NCBI RefSeq assembly: GCF_900129635.1
Contig: NZ_FSRB01000002.1
Location: 648,727 to 712,726, forward strand
Direction: 5' to 3'
DNA: 64,000 nucleotides
Source: Singulisphaera sp. GP187
Lineage (GTDB): Bacteria > Planctomycetota > Planctomycetia > Isosphaerales > Isosphaeraceae
Under the pieces are notes generated by a model, which worked only from the letters and a program-made list of their open reading frames with translations, was not told where the DNA came from and made no database searches. How positions within the stretch are numbered: the first letter of the stretch is position 1; every line of letters begins with the position of its first letter. A program made the translations under genes and the position numbers. Of the stretch, positions 15,588-25,427 are shown one piece after another.

Positions 15588-16616
15588 ATGGCTCAACCTT
15601 CTCCGTCTCCCGTTCACGAGTCGCTTGGCGAGGACGACGTCCAGGCAATCGACCAGTTGCGCGAGGCGAATGCCCGACTGCGGAATGAGCTTGCCAAGGT
15701 GATCGTCGGTCAGACCGATGTGATCGAGCGACTGGCGATCTGCCTGTTCGCTCGCGGTCACGCGTTGCTGATGGGCGTCCCCGGGCTGGCCAAGACGCTG
15801 CTGGTCAGCAAGCTCGCCGAGACAATGTCGCTGAAGTTCAGCCGGATCCAGTTCACCCCCGACCTGATGCCGATGGACATCACCGGGACCGACATCCTCC
15901 AGGAGGGGCACAATGGGCGGAGAGAATTTCAGTTTATCCACGGGCCCGTCTTCGCCAACATCGTTTTAGCCGACGAGATCAACCGGGCCCCACCGAAAAC
16001 CCAGGCGGCGATGCTCGAGGCGATGCAGGAGCAGAACGTCACCGTGGTCGGCAAGTCGTTCAAGCTCGAACCGCCGTTCCTCGTGCTCGCCACCCAGAAC
16101 CCGGTGGAGCAAGAAGGCACCTACCCGTTGCCCGAAGCCCAGCTCGACCGATTCATGTTCCTCATCGAGCTCGACTACCCGTCCGAGGCCGAAGAAGTCA
16201 GGATTGCGCGCACGACCACCGGCGACGCCCTGCCTCAGCTCGACCACCTGCTGACGCCCGAAGACGTGATCCGCTTCCAGCACCTCGTGCGGCGAGTGCC
16301 GGTTCCCGATCATATCTATACCTACGCGGCGCGGTTGGTACGCAAGACCAGACCCACTGATCCGACCGCCCCGGCCTGGCTCAAGCCGCTCGTGTCGTGG
16401 GGGGCCGGCCCGCGTGCGGTCCAGTATCTGATCCTGGGCGCCAAGGCCCGCGCGGCCTTGCTCGGCAGCTACATGGTCCGGCTCGAAGACGTTCATGAGG
16501 TGGCCGTTCCCGTGCTCACGCATCGCGTGATCACCACGTTCGCGGCGCAAGCCGAAGGGATCGACGCCAAGAAGATTGTGAGCCGGCTCGCCGAGGAGGC
16601 GAACATGGAACGGTAG
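15588..16616 (+). CDS. MoxR-family AAA+ ATPase
   Basis: A 342-aa cytoplasmic AAA+ ATPase. Walker A is GVPGLAKT near residues 60-67, Walker B LADEINRAPPKTQ near residue 128, sensor 1 ATQNPVEQEGTYPLPEAQLDRF near 167. These are hallmarks of MoxR. MoxR proteins act as chaperone-like partners of VWA-domain proteins, and the next four genes include DUF58 and two VWA-like proteins. ATG at 15588 is preferred over an upstream in-frame ATG at 15531 because GGAGCGATGGA precedes it and the 19 extra residues are not MoxR-like. First gene of the rightward locus that runs to 34133. A large hairpin at 16637-16695 separates it from the DUF58 gene. Confidence 0.95.
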   Translation: MAQPSPSPVHESLGEDDVQAIDQLREANARLRNELAKVIVGQTDVIERLAICLFARGHALLMGVPGLAKTLLVSKLAETMSLKFSRIQFTPDLMPMDITGTDILQEGHNGRREFQFIHGPVFANIVLADEINRAPPKTQAAMLEAMQEQNVTVVGKSFKLEPPFLVLATQNPVEQEGTYPLPEAQLDRFMFLIELDYPSEAEEVRIARTTTGDALPQLDHLLTPEDVIRFQHLVRRVPVPDHIYTYAARLVRKTRPTDPTAPAWLKPLVSWGAGPRAVQYLILGAKARAALLGSYMVRLEDVHEVAVPVLTHRVITTFAAQAEGIDAKKIVSRLAEEANMER

Positions 16617-16636
16617 CGGAGCGACCCCACTCCGCG

Positions 16637-16695
16637 GAGCCTCGGCTCAAACGGGACGCGGGCGCGTGCGTCCGCGCTCGTTTGAGCCGAGGCTC
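16637..16695. repeat. Large hairpin between moxR and the DUF58 gene
   Basis: Perfect 17-bp arms at 16637-16653 and 16679-16695 (GAGCCTCGGCTCAAACG), with a further GGACGC/GCGTCC pair inside. It starts 20 bases after the moxR stop and could attenuate read-through into the rest of the operon or be another intergenic palindrome. Confidence 0.8.
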
Positions 16696-16727
16696 TTGAT
16701 CCTTTCACACGGAAAGCTCATCCAGCC

Positions 16728-17639
16728 ATGTTCCCGGATCGCCAGCCCCGAAGCTTCCTTGACGCCGGCGTGTTGTCGCGGCTCGCCAGCGTCCCATTGA
16801 TGGCGCGTCGGCCGATGCAAGGGAGCGTGTCCGGTCGACACCCCAGCCCGCATCGCGGCTCGAGCGTCGAATTTTCCGAATATCGTAAATATGTCCCCGG
16901 TGACGACCTCAGGAGGTTGGACTGGCGGGCCTATGGCCGGTCCGACCGGTTCTTCGTCAAGGAGTTCGAGGCCGACACCAACTTGCGGTGCTGCCTCGTC
17001 CTCGATACCAGCGGCTCGATGGGCTACGGCTCGGCGGGCGTGACCAAGATCGAATACGCCCGGCGGATCGCCGGGGCGCTCGGGCACCTGGCGATGCGCC
17101 AGGGGGATGCGGTCGGGCTCGCCTGCGTGGCCAAGGGCCTGGTTCAGACGATCCCGCCCAAGCGGAACCCCGCGCACCTGATGACCGTCTTCGACATCCT
17201 CGAAGCCGCCAAGCCGCAAGGCGAGACGCAGCTCGCCACGGTGCTCCACGAGCTGGCGGAGACCGTTCGCCAGCGTGCGCTCATGGTCGTGATCTCCGAC
17301 CTGTTCGTCGACCCCGGCGAGCTCCGGAGCTGCTTCCAGCACTTGCGGTTTCGCCGGCACGACCTGGCCCTGTTCCACCTGCTCGACCCCAAGGAGCTGA
17401 GCTTCGACTTCCGCCGGCCGATGCGGTTCCTCGACATGGAAGGGGGGCCGGCGATCTTTGCCGAGCCGAACGAGATCGCCGATCGCTATCGCAAGGCGAT
17501 CGGCGCCTACCTGGAAGGAATCCAGGAGGCGGTCCGTGAGTCGGCCGTCGACTATCATCAGGTCAAGATCGACGACGACTATGAACAGGTGCTTCTCCGA
17601 TTCCTCGTCGGCCGCGCACGATCGCGGGGGGTGCGATGA
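16728..17639 (+). CDS. DUF58 domain protein
   Basis: A 303-aa protein with the DUF58 signature SEYRKYVPGDDLRRLDWRAYGRSDRF-like block at residues about 46-75 and a degenerate VWA domain after it. The metal-site motif DTSGSM is near residue 94. DUF58 proteins partner with MoxR ATPases. Here the usual N-terminal transmembrane helices are missing, so this version appears soluble. Its TGA overlaps the ATG of the BatA-like gene by four bases (ATGA), showing tight coupling. The partner relationship is from family knowledge; the cellular target is unknown. Confidence 0.93.
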   Translation: MFPDRQPRSFLDAGVLSRLASVPLMARRPMQGSVSGRHPSPHRGSSVEFSEYRKYVPGDDLRRLDWRAYGRSDRFFVKEFEADTNLRCCLVLDTSGSMGYGSAGVTKIEYARRIAGALGHLAMRQGDAVGLACVAKGLVQTIPPKRNPAHLMTVFDILEAAKPQGETQLATVLHELAETVRQRALMVVISDLFVDPGELRSCFQHLRFRRHDLALFHLLDPKELSFDFRRPMRFLDMEGGPAIFAEPNEIADRYRKAIGAYLEGIQEAVRESAVDYHQVKIDDDYEQVLLRFLVGRARSRGVR

Positions 17640-19626
17640 ACTTTCTCCACCCGTTGATTCTGGTGGCCCTGCCGCTGGTGGCCCTGCCGGTGATCATTCA
17701 CTTGATCAACCAAAGGCGCTATCAGACCGTGCAATGGGGCGCGATGATGTTCCTGCTGGCGGCGAACCGGATGTCACGCGGGTACGCGCGGCTCCGCCAG
17801 TGGCTGATCATGGCCTTCCGGATGGCGGCCATCGCCGCCCTGCTCTTCGCGCTCAGCCGGCCGCTGGCGGGGGGCTGGCTCGGCTTCACCGCGGGGGGAC
17901 GGCCGGATACCACGATCATCCTGCTCGACCGGTCGCCCAGCATGCAGCAGGCGGGCACCGGGACGGGCGGGTCGAAGCTCGAGACCGGGAAGCGGCAGCT
18001 CGCCCGGGCGCTCGGAACCCTCGGCTCGAATCGCTGGGTCCTGATCGAGAGCGGGACCAACCAACCGCGCTCGCTCGAATCGGCCGACGCCTTGCTGACC
18101 CTGCCCGACACTGGACCCTTGAGCGCGGCGGCCGATATCCCGGGGATGCTCGCGGCCGCGCGCGACTACGTCCGGACGAACAAGCCGGGGCGCACCGAGA
18201 TCTGGATCTGTTCCGACCTCAGACGCGATGATTGGGAAGTCGATGACGGCCGCTGGCGCTCGCTCCGCGAGTCGTTCCTCGGGTTCCCCCAAGGGGTCAG
18301 GTTTCACCTGCTCGCCTATCCCAGAACGGCACCTTTGAACGTGTCGATCCGGGTGACCGGTGTTCGCCGTCAGGCGGCCGGTGACGGCGGTGACGCTGAC
18401 GTCTTGGTCTCGCTCAGCCTGGCGCGCGAAGGGAGTGAGAAGGGGCAGACGACCGTCCCGATCCAGTTCGAGATCGGGGGCGCCCGCTCGGAACTGACCG
18501 TCGAGATGAATGGGCCGCGGTTCACCCTCAAAGATCATCGGATTCCGTTGGAGCGGGGCCGGCGCCGCGGCTGGGGCAAGGTCTCGATCCCGGCGGACGC
18601 GAATCCGGCGGACAACGACTTCTACTTCGCGTTCGATCAGCCCGCGCCTCGGCGCGCGATCGTCGTCGCGGAGGACGGGCAAGCCGCGCAGGCGTTGCGG
18701 TTGGCCGCCTCGATTGCGCCCGACCCCGCGTTAAAATGCTCGGCCGAGGTCGTGCCGATCGATCAGCTCACGTCCGTCGAGTGGGAGACCGTCTCCCTGC
18801 TCCTCTGGCAGAGCCCGCTCCCCGAGGGGGAGACGGCCGACCTGGTCCGTTCGTTCGTCGAGCGCGGGGGTCGGGTCTTCTTCTTCCCGCCTCGGGTGCC
18901 CGGTGGGGCCGAATTCCTGGGGGGGCGGTGGACGGCCTGGGGGAACCATCCGCAAGAAGTCACTGTGGAGACCTGGCGAGGGGATCAGGACTTACTCGCC
19001 AACACCTTGAATGGGGCCGCGCTGCCGGTCGGGCAGTTGCAAGTCCGCAAGTGGTGCGGCCTGTCGGGCGACCTCACCCCGCTGGCCAGCTTGAAAGGGG
19101 GCGACCTGCTCCTGGCACGAGCGACGACCAACGCCGGGGGGCCTATTTCTGCGCGACCACGCCGGCGGCCGGCGACTCGTCGCTGGCGACCGACGGTGTG
19201 GCTCTCTACGTGATGATCCAGCGGGCCCAGGCCGCCGGAGCTGAAGCGCTTGAAACGACCCGGCAACTGGCGGCCGGCCCGATGACCGGCACCGACTCCA
19301 CCGGCTGGTCGAGACTCTCCGGGGGAGACGAGGCCGTTTCCACTGAATACGCGTTCCACCGCGGCGTCTACGCCTCGGGCGATCGGCTGTTGGCGATCAA
19401 CCGGCCGATCGCCGAAGACGCGTCCCCAGTCTTGACCGACGAGCAGGTGGCCGGCCTCTTTCGCGGGCTCGACTTCGCGCGGGTGGATGACCGGGAAGGG
19501 AACGTTGATTCGTTGATCCAGGAAGTTTGGCGTTTGTTCCTGATCGCGATGATGACGGCCCTGCTCGTCGAGGCCGCGCTCTGTATGCCCCGGCCCGTTC
19601 GGGTCGCGGCGGGGGCAGCAACATGA
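17636..19626 (+). pseudogene. BatA-like VWA membrane protein, frameshifted in a G run
   Basis: The N-terminus is the BatA aerotolerance-type domain (MNFLHPLILVALPLVALPV, then INQRRYQTVQWGAMMFL), followed by two membrane helices and a VWA-like domain with the metal-site motif DRSPSM near residue 100. The reading frame runs normally to codon 502, then hits a six-G run at 19136-19141. As written it stops at 19213 after 33 unlikely residues. Adding one G continues the protein in the next frame (GAYFCATTPAAGD...) through a C-terminal membrane helix to the TGA at 19624-19626. That stop overlaps the start of the next gene as ATGA, exactly like the other junctions of this operon. A single missing base therefore breaks an otherwise complete 663-aa gene. 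Sequencing error is as likely as mutation. Confidence 0.85.
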
Positions 19627-21827
19627 ATGTGTCGCGATCGCTGACGTTCCTGTGGACCCCCTGGTCGGTCGCCGCGTCGGCCTTGCTCGTGCTAGTGGCC
19701 GCCGGGCTCTGCTTCGTCGCCTGGCGGCGGAGCGGGTACAGGCGCTCGCAAGGGATGCTCGAGGGGCTCCGCTTCGCGATCGTCTGCCTCGGTGCGGTCT
19801 TGCTCAACCAGCCCGAGTGGGTTGAGGAGTATCGTCCCGAGGAAAAGCCGTCGGTCGCCGTGCTCTGGGACGCGTCGCCCAGCATGGAAACGCGCGACGT
19901 CATCCAGACGAGGCGGCCGGTTCCCACCGCCGCCCCCTTGACCCGGCGCGAGGCGATCGCGTCGCTCGCCGATGCCGCGTCGTGGGACAAGCTCCGCGGG
20001 CGGATGAACGTGGTCGTGCAGTCGTTCTCGCCCAAGGCCACGGGGCACGGCACGGACCTGTACGCTCCGCTCGCCCAGGCGCCCGAAACGTTCCAGAACC
20101 TGCGTGGGATCGTCCTGGCGTCGGACGGTGACTGGACCGAGGGGCAGCCCCCCGTTCAGGCCGCCGCCCGGCTGCGTTCCTTGGGCGTTCCGATTTTCGC
20201 GGTCCCCGTCGGCAGCCCGACCCGACTGCCCGACATCGAGTTGATCAACCTCGATGCCCCGACGTTCGGGGTGGCGGGCAAGGCGGTGCGGGTGCCGTTC
20301 ACGATCGACAGCTCGCTGCCCCGCGAGCATGTCACCACGGTCACCTTGAAGACGTCGGACGGCGACGAGATCACCAAGGACGTGCGCGTCGCCCCGATGG
20401 GCCGGACCAGCGACGCGGTCGTCTGGAAGCCGAAGGGGACGGGCGACTTCACGCTCGCGCTCAACGTCCCGGCCCACCCCGACGAGTTGATCTCCGACAA
20501 CAACCGGCTCTCCACCCCGATCTCGATTCGCGAGGAGAAACTCAAGGTCCTGGTCGTGGAGTCGTACCCGCGCTGGGAGTACCGCTACCTGCGGAACGCC
20601 CTCTCGCGCGACCCCGGGGTCGAGGTCTCTTGCCTGCTCTTCCACCCCGGGCTCAGCAAGGCCGGGGGAGGGAACAAGGACTACATCAAGCAGTTCCCCG
20701 CGGGGCTCGACGAACTTTCGAAATATGACGTTGTGTTCATTGGCGACGTCGGGCTTGACGACGGCCAGCTCACCTCCGAGCAGTGCCGGCTGCTCAAGGG
20801 GCTGGTCGAGCATCAAGCCAGTGGTCTCGTGTTCATGCCTGGAATTCAGGGGCGGCAATTCTCGCTGCTCGAGACCGAGCTGGGCGACCTCTGTCCGGTG
20901 ACGCTCGACCCCGCCCAGCCCGGCGGTTGGGGGTCGCGAACGCCGAACCATTTTGAGCTGACGGAGCTGGGGCGGCGGAGCTTGCTCACCAAGCTTGCCG
21001 ACACCGAGGACGAGAACGCCGAGGTCTGGGAGGGTTTGCCCGGGTTCCAGTGGTACGCCCCGGTGCTTCGGGCCAAGGCGGGGAGCGACGTGCTCGCCGT
21101 CCACAAGGACATTACCAACGAGTCGGGCCGAATTCCGTTGCTCGCGACCCGGACCTTCGGGGCGGGCAAGGTCCTGTTCATGGGGACCGATGGTGCCTGG
21201 CGTTGGCGCAAGGGGGTCGAGGACAAGTACCATTATCGGTTCTGGGGTCAGGTGGTGCGCTGGATGGCCTATCAGCGGAACATGGCCAAGGGCGAAACGA
21301 TGCGGCTCTACTACGTGCCCGACCAGCCGCGGATGAACAAGGTCTTGACGTTCCACGCCAACGTGATGGACCGGAGCGGCGAGCCGCTCCGTGGTGGCGA
21401 CATCTCCGCGCGGATCACGGCCCCCTCGGGCAAGGCGGAGGTGGCTCGGTTCACCTCGGCCGGCGACGAGTGGGGCGAATACACCGGCCGGTTCACCGCC
21501 ACCGAGGCGGGGCCGTACAAGGTCGCCCTGATCTGCAAGCAGACCGGGGCGACGCTCGACGCGACCTTCTTCGTGCAAGGGGCCTCGGCGGAGCGGATTG
21601 GCCGTCCGTCGCGACCCGAAGTGTTGGAAGAATTGGCCCGGGTGACCCGCGGTAAGGTCGTCGAGCCGGACAAGCTCGACGATGTTGTCCGCACCCTGGC
21701 TGCGCTCCCCGACCCTCCTCCCGCGGTCCGCAGGTTGCAGTTATGGAGCCACGGGGGGGTGGCGGTTGTTATGATTGGCTTAATGGGGGCCTTCTGGGTG
21801 GGTAGGAAGGCCGTCGGACTCGTCTAA
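19623..21827 (+). CDS. Membrane protein with VWA-like and GATase1-like domains
   Basis: A 734-aa protein with two N-terminal membrane helices (about 10-35 and 50-68) and a VWA-like domain with DASPSM near residue 82. A middle beta domain follows, then a glutamine-amidotransferase-like Rossmann region (KVLVVESYPRWEYRYLRNAL, GLVFMPGIQG), a C-terminal beta-sandwich (MNKVLTFHANVMDRSGEPL...) and a final membrane helix. Such proteins regularly follow DUF58 and BatA genes in planctomycetes and Bacteroidetes. The GATase-like domain is not expected to be a classical amidotransferase; I saw no clear catalytic triad. ATG at 19623 overlaps the stop of the previous gene. Likely part of an envelope MoxR-VWA complex. 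Confidence 0.85.
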   Translation: MNVSRSLTFLWTPWSVAASALLVLVAAGLCFVAWRRSGYRRSQGMLEGLRFAIVCLGAVLLNQPEWVEEYRPEEKPSVAVLWDASPSMETRDVIQTRRPVPTAAPLTRREAIASLADAASWDKLRGRMNVVVQSFSPKATGHGTDLYAPLAQAPETFQNLRGIVLASDGDWTEGQPPVQAAARLRSLGVPIFAVPVGSPTRLPDIELINLDAPTFGVAGKAVRVPFTIDSSLPREHVTTVTLKTSDGDEITKDVRVAPMGRTSDAVVWKPKGTGDFTLALNVPAHPDELISDNNRLSTPISIREEKLKVLVVESYPRWEYRYLRNALSRDPGVEVSCLLFHPGLSKAGGGNKDYIKQFPAGLDELSKYDVVFIGDVGLDDGQLTSEQCRLLKGLVEHQASGLVFMPGIQGRQFSLLETELGDLCPVTLDPAQPGGWGSRTPNHFELTELGRRSLLTKLADTEDENAEVWEGLPGFQWYAPVLRAKAGSDVLAVHKDITNESGRIPLLATRTFGAGKVLFMGTDGAWRWRKGVEDKYHYRFWGQVVRWMAYQRNMAKGETMRLYYVPDQPRMNKVLTFHANVMDRSGEPLRGGDISARITAPSGKAEVARFTSAGDEWGEYTGRFTATEAGPYKVALICKQTGATLDATFFVQGASAERIGRPSRPEVLEELARVTRGKVVEPDKLDDVVRTLAALPDPPPAVRRLQLWSHGGVAVVMIGLMGAFWVGRKAVGLV

Positions 21828-21836
21828 GAACGGTCC

Positions 21837-21894
21837 TGTAGGGTGGGCACGGCCCACCAAAGATAAAAAGAGGGTGGGCCGTGCCCTCCCTGCA
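21837..21894. repeat. Palindromic intergenic repeat, family R2
   Basis: Arms at 21837-21858 and 21873-21894 pair at 20 of 22 positions, sharing AGGGTGGGCACGGCCCACC with the copy at 15128-15201. It begins 10 bases after the stop of the VWA/GATase-like gene and may attenuate expression of the next gene. Confidence 0.8.
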
Positions 21895-21945
21895 AGAGTC
21901 ATGTTTGAAAATGTCGGTTAACCGCTAGCCATAAGTGAGGTCGAT

Positions 21946-24900
21946 ATGAGCCTCGCCGGATCACAGAATCGGTTAGAGCTACCGGAGTCGTTGCGGACTC
22001 AACTCCGCGACTATCGTCGTCGAGTCTGGACCGTCAAGATGGCAGAGGCCGTCTTCGCGGCGGCCTTCGGAGTCGTCGCGGCGTTCCTCCTGATGTTCTT
22101 GCTCGACCGTGTCTGGGACACGCCGGGCTGGCCGCGCGTCGCCCTGTTCGTGGTTGCCGCCCTCGCCTGCGCAGTTGTGCCGCTTTGGTTGTACCGCTGG
22201 GTCGGTCGGAACCGCCGGTTCGATCAACTGGCCCGGCTCCTGGCGCGCAAGCACCCCCATTTCGGCGACCAGCTTCTGGGGGTGATCGAGCTGGTCCACA
22301 GCGACTCGGAGCAGACCCGGTCCCGTGCGCTCTGCGAAGCGGCCGTGCTCCAAGTGAGCGACGACGCCGGCAAGCGCGACCTCAACGCCGCGGTGCCGAA
22401 CCCGCGCCATCGCACCTGGGCCTGGCTGGCCGCCGTTCCGGCGACCGCGGCGCTCGCTTTGTTCTTCCTCTTCCCGGCCGCGGCGTCCAACGCCTGGTCC
22501 CGGCTGATCGCCCCCTGGCGGCCGATCCCCCGGTACACGTTCGCCGCGATCAAGCCGTTGCCGGATCGCCTGGTCGTGCCCCACGGCGAGCCGTTCACCG
22601 CCGAGGCGAAACTCGCCGCGGGCACCGCCTGGCGCCCGGTCCGGGGCGAAGCCCGGCTCGACGGTCAAGGGGCCGTCTCCGCCCTGCTCCGCGACGACCT
22701 CTACGCGTTCGACCTGCCGGCGATGATCGCCCCAGGGCCGCTCGAGGTCCGGGTGGGCGACTGGCTCCAGCGAGTGCGCGTCGAGCCGACCCTCAGGCCC
22801 GAGCTGACCTCGATCGTGGCCAACGTCGCCTTGCCCAAGTACCTCGGCCGCCCCGAGCCGCTCCGCAAAGACGTGCGCGGGGGCTCGGTCTCGCTGGTCA
22901 AGGGGAGCCAGGCAACCTTCGCCGTCACGGCCAGCCGTGACCTTTCCTCCGCGCGGGTGGACGGCCAGGGCCGGACCCCGTCCGGCGCGACCGTCGCCAG
23001 CCCCTTGCTGGTCGTCGACGGGCCGCGCAACCTCGAGTTTCAGTGGAAAGACCAGTACGGGCTGGCGGGCAAGGCGCCGTTCACGCTCGCGGTCAACGGG
23101 CGGGACGACGAGCCTCCGACCGTCTCTTGTGAGAATCTGCCGCGGAATAAGGTGGTGCTCGACACCGAGCTGCTCGCCTTCAAGGTGCACGTGCAAGACG
23201 ATTTCGGGGTCAAGCGCGTGGGCCTGGAGTGGCACGGGGTTGAGAACCCACTCGTCTCGTCACCGGCCATCGGCGAGCAGATCCTGGCGGCGGGGGGGAC
23301 CGACAAGGAAAACCTCGACCTCAACGGCACCTTCACCGCCAAGAACCTGGGCATCGAGCCCCAGCCGGTCAATGTGCGCGTATTCGCCGAGGACTACCTG
23401 CCGGGTCGTGCTCGGACCTATTCGCCCACTTACACCTTGTACGTCCTGAACGCCGAGCAGCACGCGATCTGGATCGCCGAGCAACTGAGCAAGTGGCATC
23501 GGCAGTCCCTGGAAGTGCGCGACCGCGAGTTGCAGCTCTACGAGACCAACAAGCAACTCCGCGACCTGACGGCCGACGCCCTCGACCGGCCCGAGACCCG
23601 GAAACAGGTTGAGAGCCAGGCGGCCGCCGAACGGGCCAACGGGCGCCGGCTCGCGATGCTGGTCGGTTCGGGTGAAGACCTGGTCAAGCAGGCTTCGCGG
23701 AACCCGGAGATCGGCGTCGGTCACCTCGAGCGCTGGGCCGAGATGTTACAGGTCCTCAAAGATATCTCGACGAATCGGATGCCATCGGTCGCCGACCTTC
23801 TCAAGGAGGCCGCGCAGGCGCCAAGCCTTGCCGCGAACGCGACGGGCAACAAGGCCCCCATGGCCGGGCAGGTCCGGGCGGCCGGGGCCGGAGCGCCCAC
23901 CGAGCCCAAGAAGTCGAACCCGGCGCCGTCGGCGGTCCCTCGGGTCGTGGACATGGAATCGTCGCAGAACTCGCCCGCCAAGAAGGGTCTGCCGCCGGCT
24001 CCTCCGGGGGGAAATTCCAAGCCGAAACTTGGCCTGGCGCAAACGAACGTGATGGGCAAGGGGTCGGCTACGCCGCCTCCCCCGGCCCCGCCCGCGGCGG
24101 AGAAGGTTGACGAGGCGGTTAACGCCCAGCGCGACCTGCTGGCCGAGTTCGAGAAGATCGCCGACGAGCTCAACCGGGTGCTCGCCAACCTCGAAGGGAG
24201 CACGCTGGTCAAGCGCCTGAAAGCCGCGTCGCGGGTTCAGCTCAAGATCGGCGGCCGGCTCGGTGACTTCGTGGGGGATGCGTTCGGCCTGCCCGAGTCG
24301 CGGATCGCCGACAAGGCGGTCAAGGAGTTGGTCACGCTGGCCGACCAAGAGGCCAAGGGAAGTCAGAATGTCTCGGTGATCATGGATGACTTGCAGTCCT
24401 ACTTCGAACGTCGGCAGTTCGTTCAGTTCAAGGCGGTTCTCGACGAGATGAAGAAAGAGGATGTAATCGGCGGCTTGCGCCAGCTCGGTGACGACCTCAA
24501 AAAAGAACAAGGCATGTCGATCGCTCAGTGCGAGTTCTGGTCGGACTCGCTCGACCGCTGGGCCGAGGACCTGGTTGATCCCGCGTGCAAGGGGACCTGC
24601 CCCGGTTCCAAGTCGAAGAGTAGTCTTCCCCCTTCGGTCGTGCTCGAGGTGCTTCAGATCCTCGAGGGGGAGGTCAACCTTCGCGAAGAGACCCGCGTGG
24701 CCGAGCAGGCCAAGCCCGCGTTGCTCCTGAACGGCTATAAGACGGAAGCGGGCAAGCTTTCGAAAACTCAGAAAGAGCTGTCGGGCCGGGTTGAGAAGGT
24801 GACCGGAACGATCCGCGAGCTTCCCGACGCCGCGAAGGAGTTCGCCTATGAGATCGCCCTGCTCGGCCAGGTCGGCTCGGTCATGAACGATGCGGCCGGG

Positions 24901-25215
24901 ATCCTGCTCGAGCCGGAGACCGGCAGCCCGGCGATTGCCGCCGAGACCGAGGCAATTGAACTCTTGCTCAAGTCAAAACGGATCAACCCCAAGGGGGGTG
25001 GAGGCGGCGGCGCGAACCCGGGCGGGGGTGGGACCGGCACGACGCAGGACTCGGCCCTGGCGCTCCTCGGGGTCGGCCTGAACGAAAAAGAGGTCAAGGA
25101 AGATCGCGGGACCTCGCAGACGACGGGTGATTCGGGTCCCTCGCTTCCCGAGGAATTCCGCTCCGGCCTCGATGAGTATTTCAACCGGCTCGAGCGCGCC
25201 CCGGCCGGGCAATGA
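21946..25215 (+). CDS. Large membrane/coiled-coil protein, DUF4175-like
   Basis: A 1089-aa protein. Three transmembrane helices lie at about 30-48, 56-76 and 160-180, with a short cytoplasmic LARLLARKHPHFGDQLLGVIEL segment between. Extracytoplasmic beta domains follow (about 195-500). A long helical and low-complexity half comes next, with Pro/Ala/Lys stretches (about 640-720) and predicted coiled coil (720-1010). A Gly-rich linker and an acidic tail close it. The architecture matches the large proteins, often labelled DUF4175, that follow the MoxR-VWA genes in planctomycetes. ATG start with GTGAGG upstream. Probably a periplasmic scaffold anchored in the inner membrane; the activity is unknown. 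Confidence 0.8.
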   Translation: MSLAGSQNRLELPESLRTQLRDYRRRVWTVKMAEAVFAAAFGVVAAFLLMFLLDRVWDTPGWPRVALFVVAALACAVVPLWLYRWVGRNRRFDQLARLLARKHPHFGDQLLGVIELVHSDSEQTRSRALCEAAVLQVSDDAGKRDLNAAVPNPRHRTWAWLAAVPATAALALFFLFPAAASNAWSRLIAPWRPIPRYTFAAIKPLPDRLVVPHGEPFTAEAKLAAGTAWRPVRGEARLDGQGAVSALLRDDLYAFDLPAMIAPGPLEVRVGDWLQRVRVEPTLRPELTSIVANVALPKYLGRPEPLRKDVRGGSVSLVKGSQATFAVTASRDLSSARVDGQGRTPSGATVASPLLVVDGPRNLEFQWKDQYGLAGKAPFTLAVNGRDDEPPTVSCENLPRNKVVLDTELLAFKVHVQDDFGVKRVGLEWHGVENPLVSSPAIGEQILAAGGTDKENLDLNGTFTAKNLGIEPQPVNVRVFAEDYLPGRARTYSPTYTLYVLNAEQHAIWIAEQLSKWHRQSLEVRDRELQLYETNKQLRDLTADALDRPETRKQVESQAAAERANGRRLAMLVGSGEDLVKQASRNPEIGVGHLERWAEMLQVLKDISTNRMPSVADLLKEAAQAPSLAANATGNKAPMAGQVRAAGAGAPTEPKKSNPAPSAVPRVVDMESSQNSPAKKGLPPAPPGGNSKPKLGLAQTNVMGKGSATPPPPAPPAAEKVDEAVNAQRDLLAEFEKIADELNRVLANLEGSTLVKRLKAASRVQLKIGGRLGDFVGDAFGLPESRIADKAVKELVTLADQEAKGSQNVSVIMDDLQSYFERRQFVQFKAVLDEMKKEDVIGGLRQLGDDLKKEQGMSIAQCEFWSDSLDRWAEDLVDPACKGTCPGSKSKSSLPPSVVLEVLQILEGEVNLREETRVAEQAKPALLLNGYKTEAGKLSKTQKELSGRVEKVTGTIRELPDAAKEFAYEIALLGQVGSVMNDAAGILLEPETGSPAIAAETEAIELLLKSKRINPKGGGGGGANPGGGGTGTTQDSALALLGVGLNEKEVKEDRGTSQTTGDSGPSLPEEFRSGLDEYFNRLERAPAGQ

Positions 25216-25353
25216 ACGGGCTGGAACGCCGCGAAGCCACGCCGGTTGCTCAACAGCGGGCGTGGCTGTCGTCGATCCGCTTCGAGGTTATCCAGCAATA
25301 AGTCGACATGCCTACTGGGCCTGCTGACGAAACGACCGGCGGTTGGGATTGTC

Positions 25354-25384
25354 ATTCCCTGGGACGCCCGCGGTCCCAGGGAAT
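25354..25384 (+). terminator. Palindrome downstream of the DUF4175-like gene
   Basis: Perfect 12-bp arms ATTCCCTGGGAC and GTCCCAGGGAAT around a seven-base GC loop. It shares CCTGGGAC-CCGCGG with the much longer palindrome at 34231-34341 (family R4), so it may be a repeat serving as terminator. Confidence 0.6.
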
Positions 25385-25427
25385 TCAAAGAGAGCGATGG
25401 CTCATTCACCCGGTTGATGGTGAATTG

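Noticed and set aside
19692..21578. 628-codon open frame antisense to the VWA/GATase-like gene
   Set aside because: Arg/Gly/His-rich shadow without hydrophobic core, opposite a well-supported sense gene.
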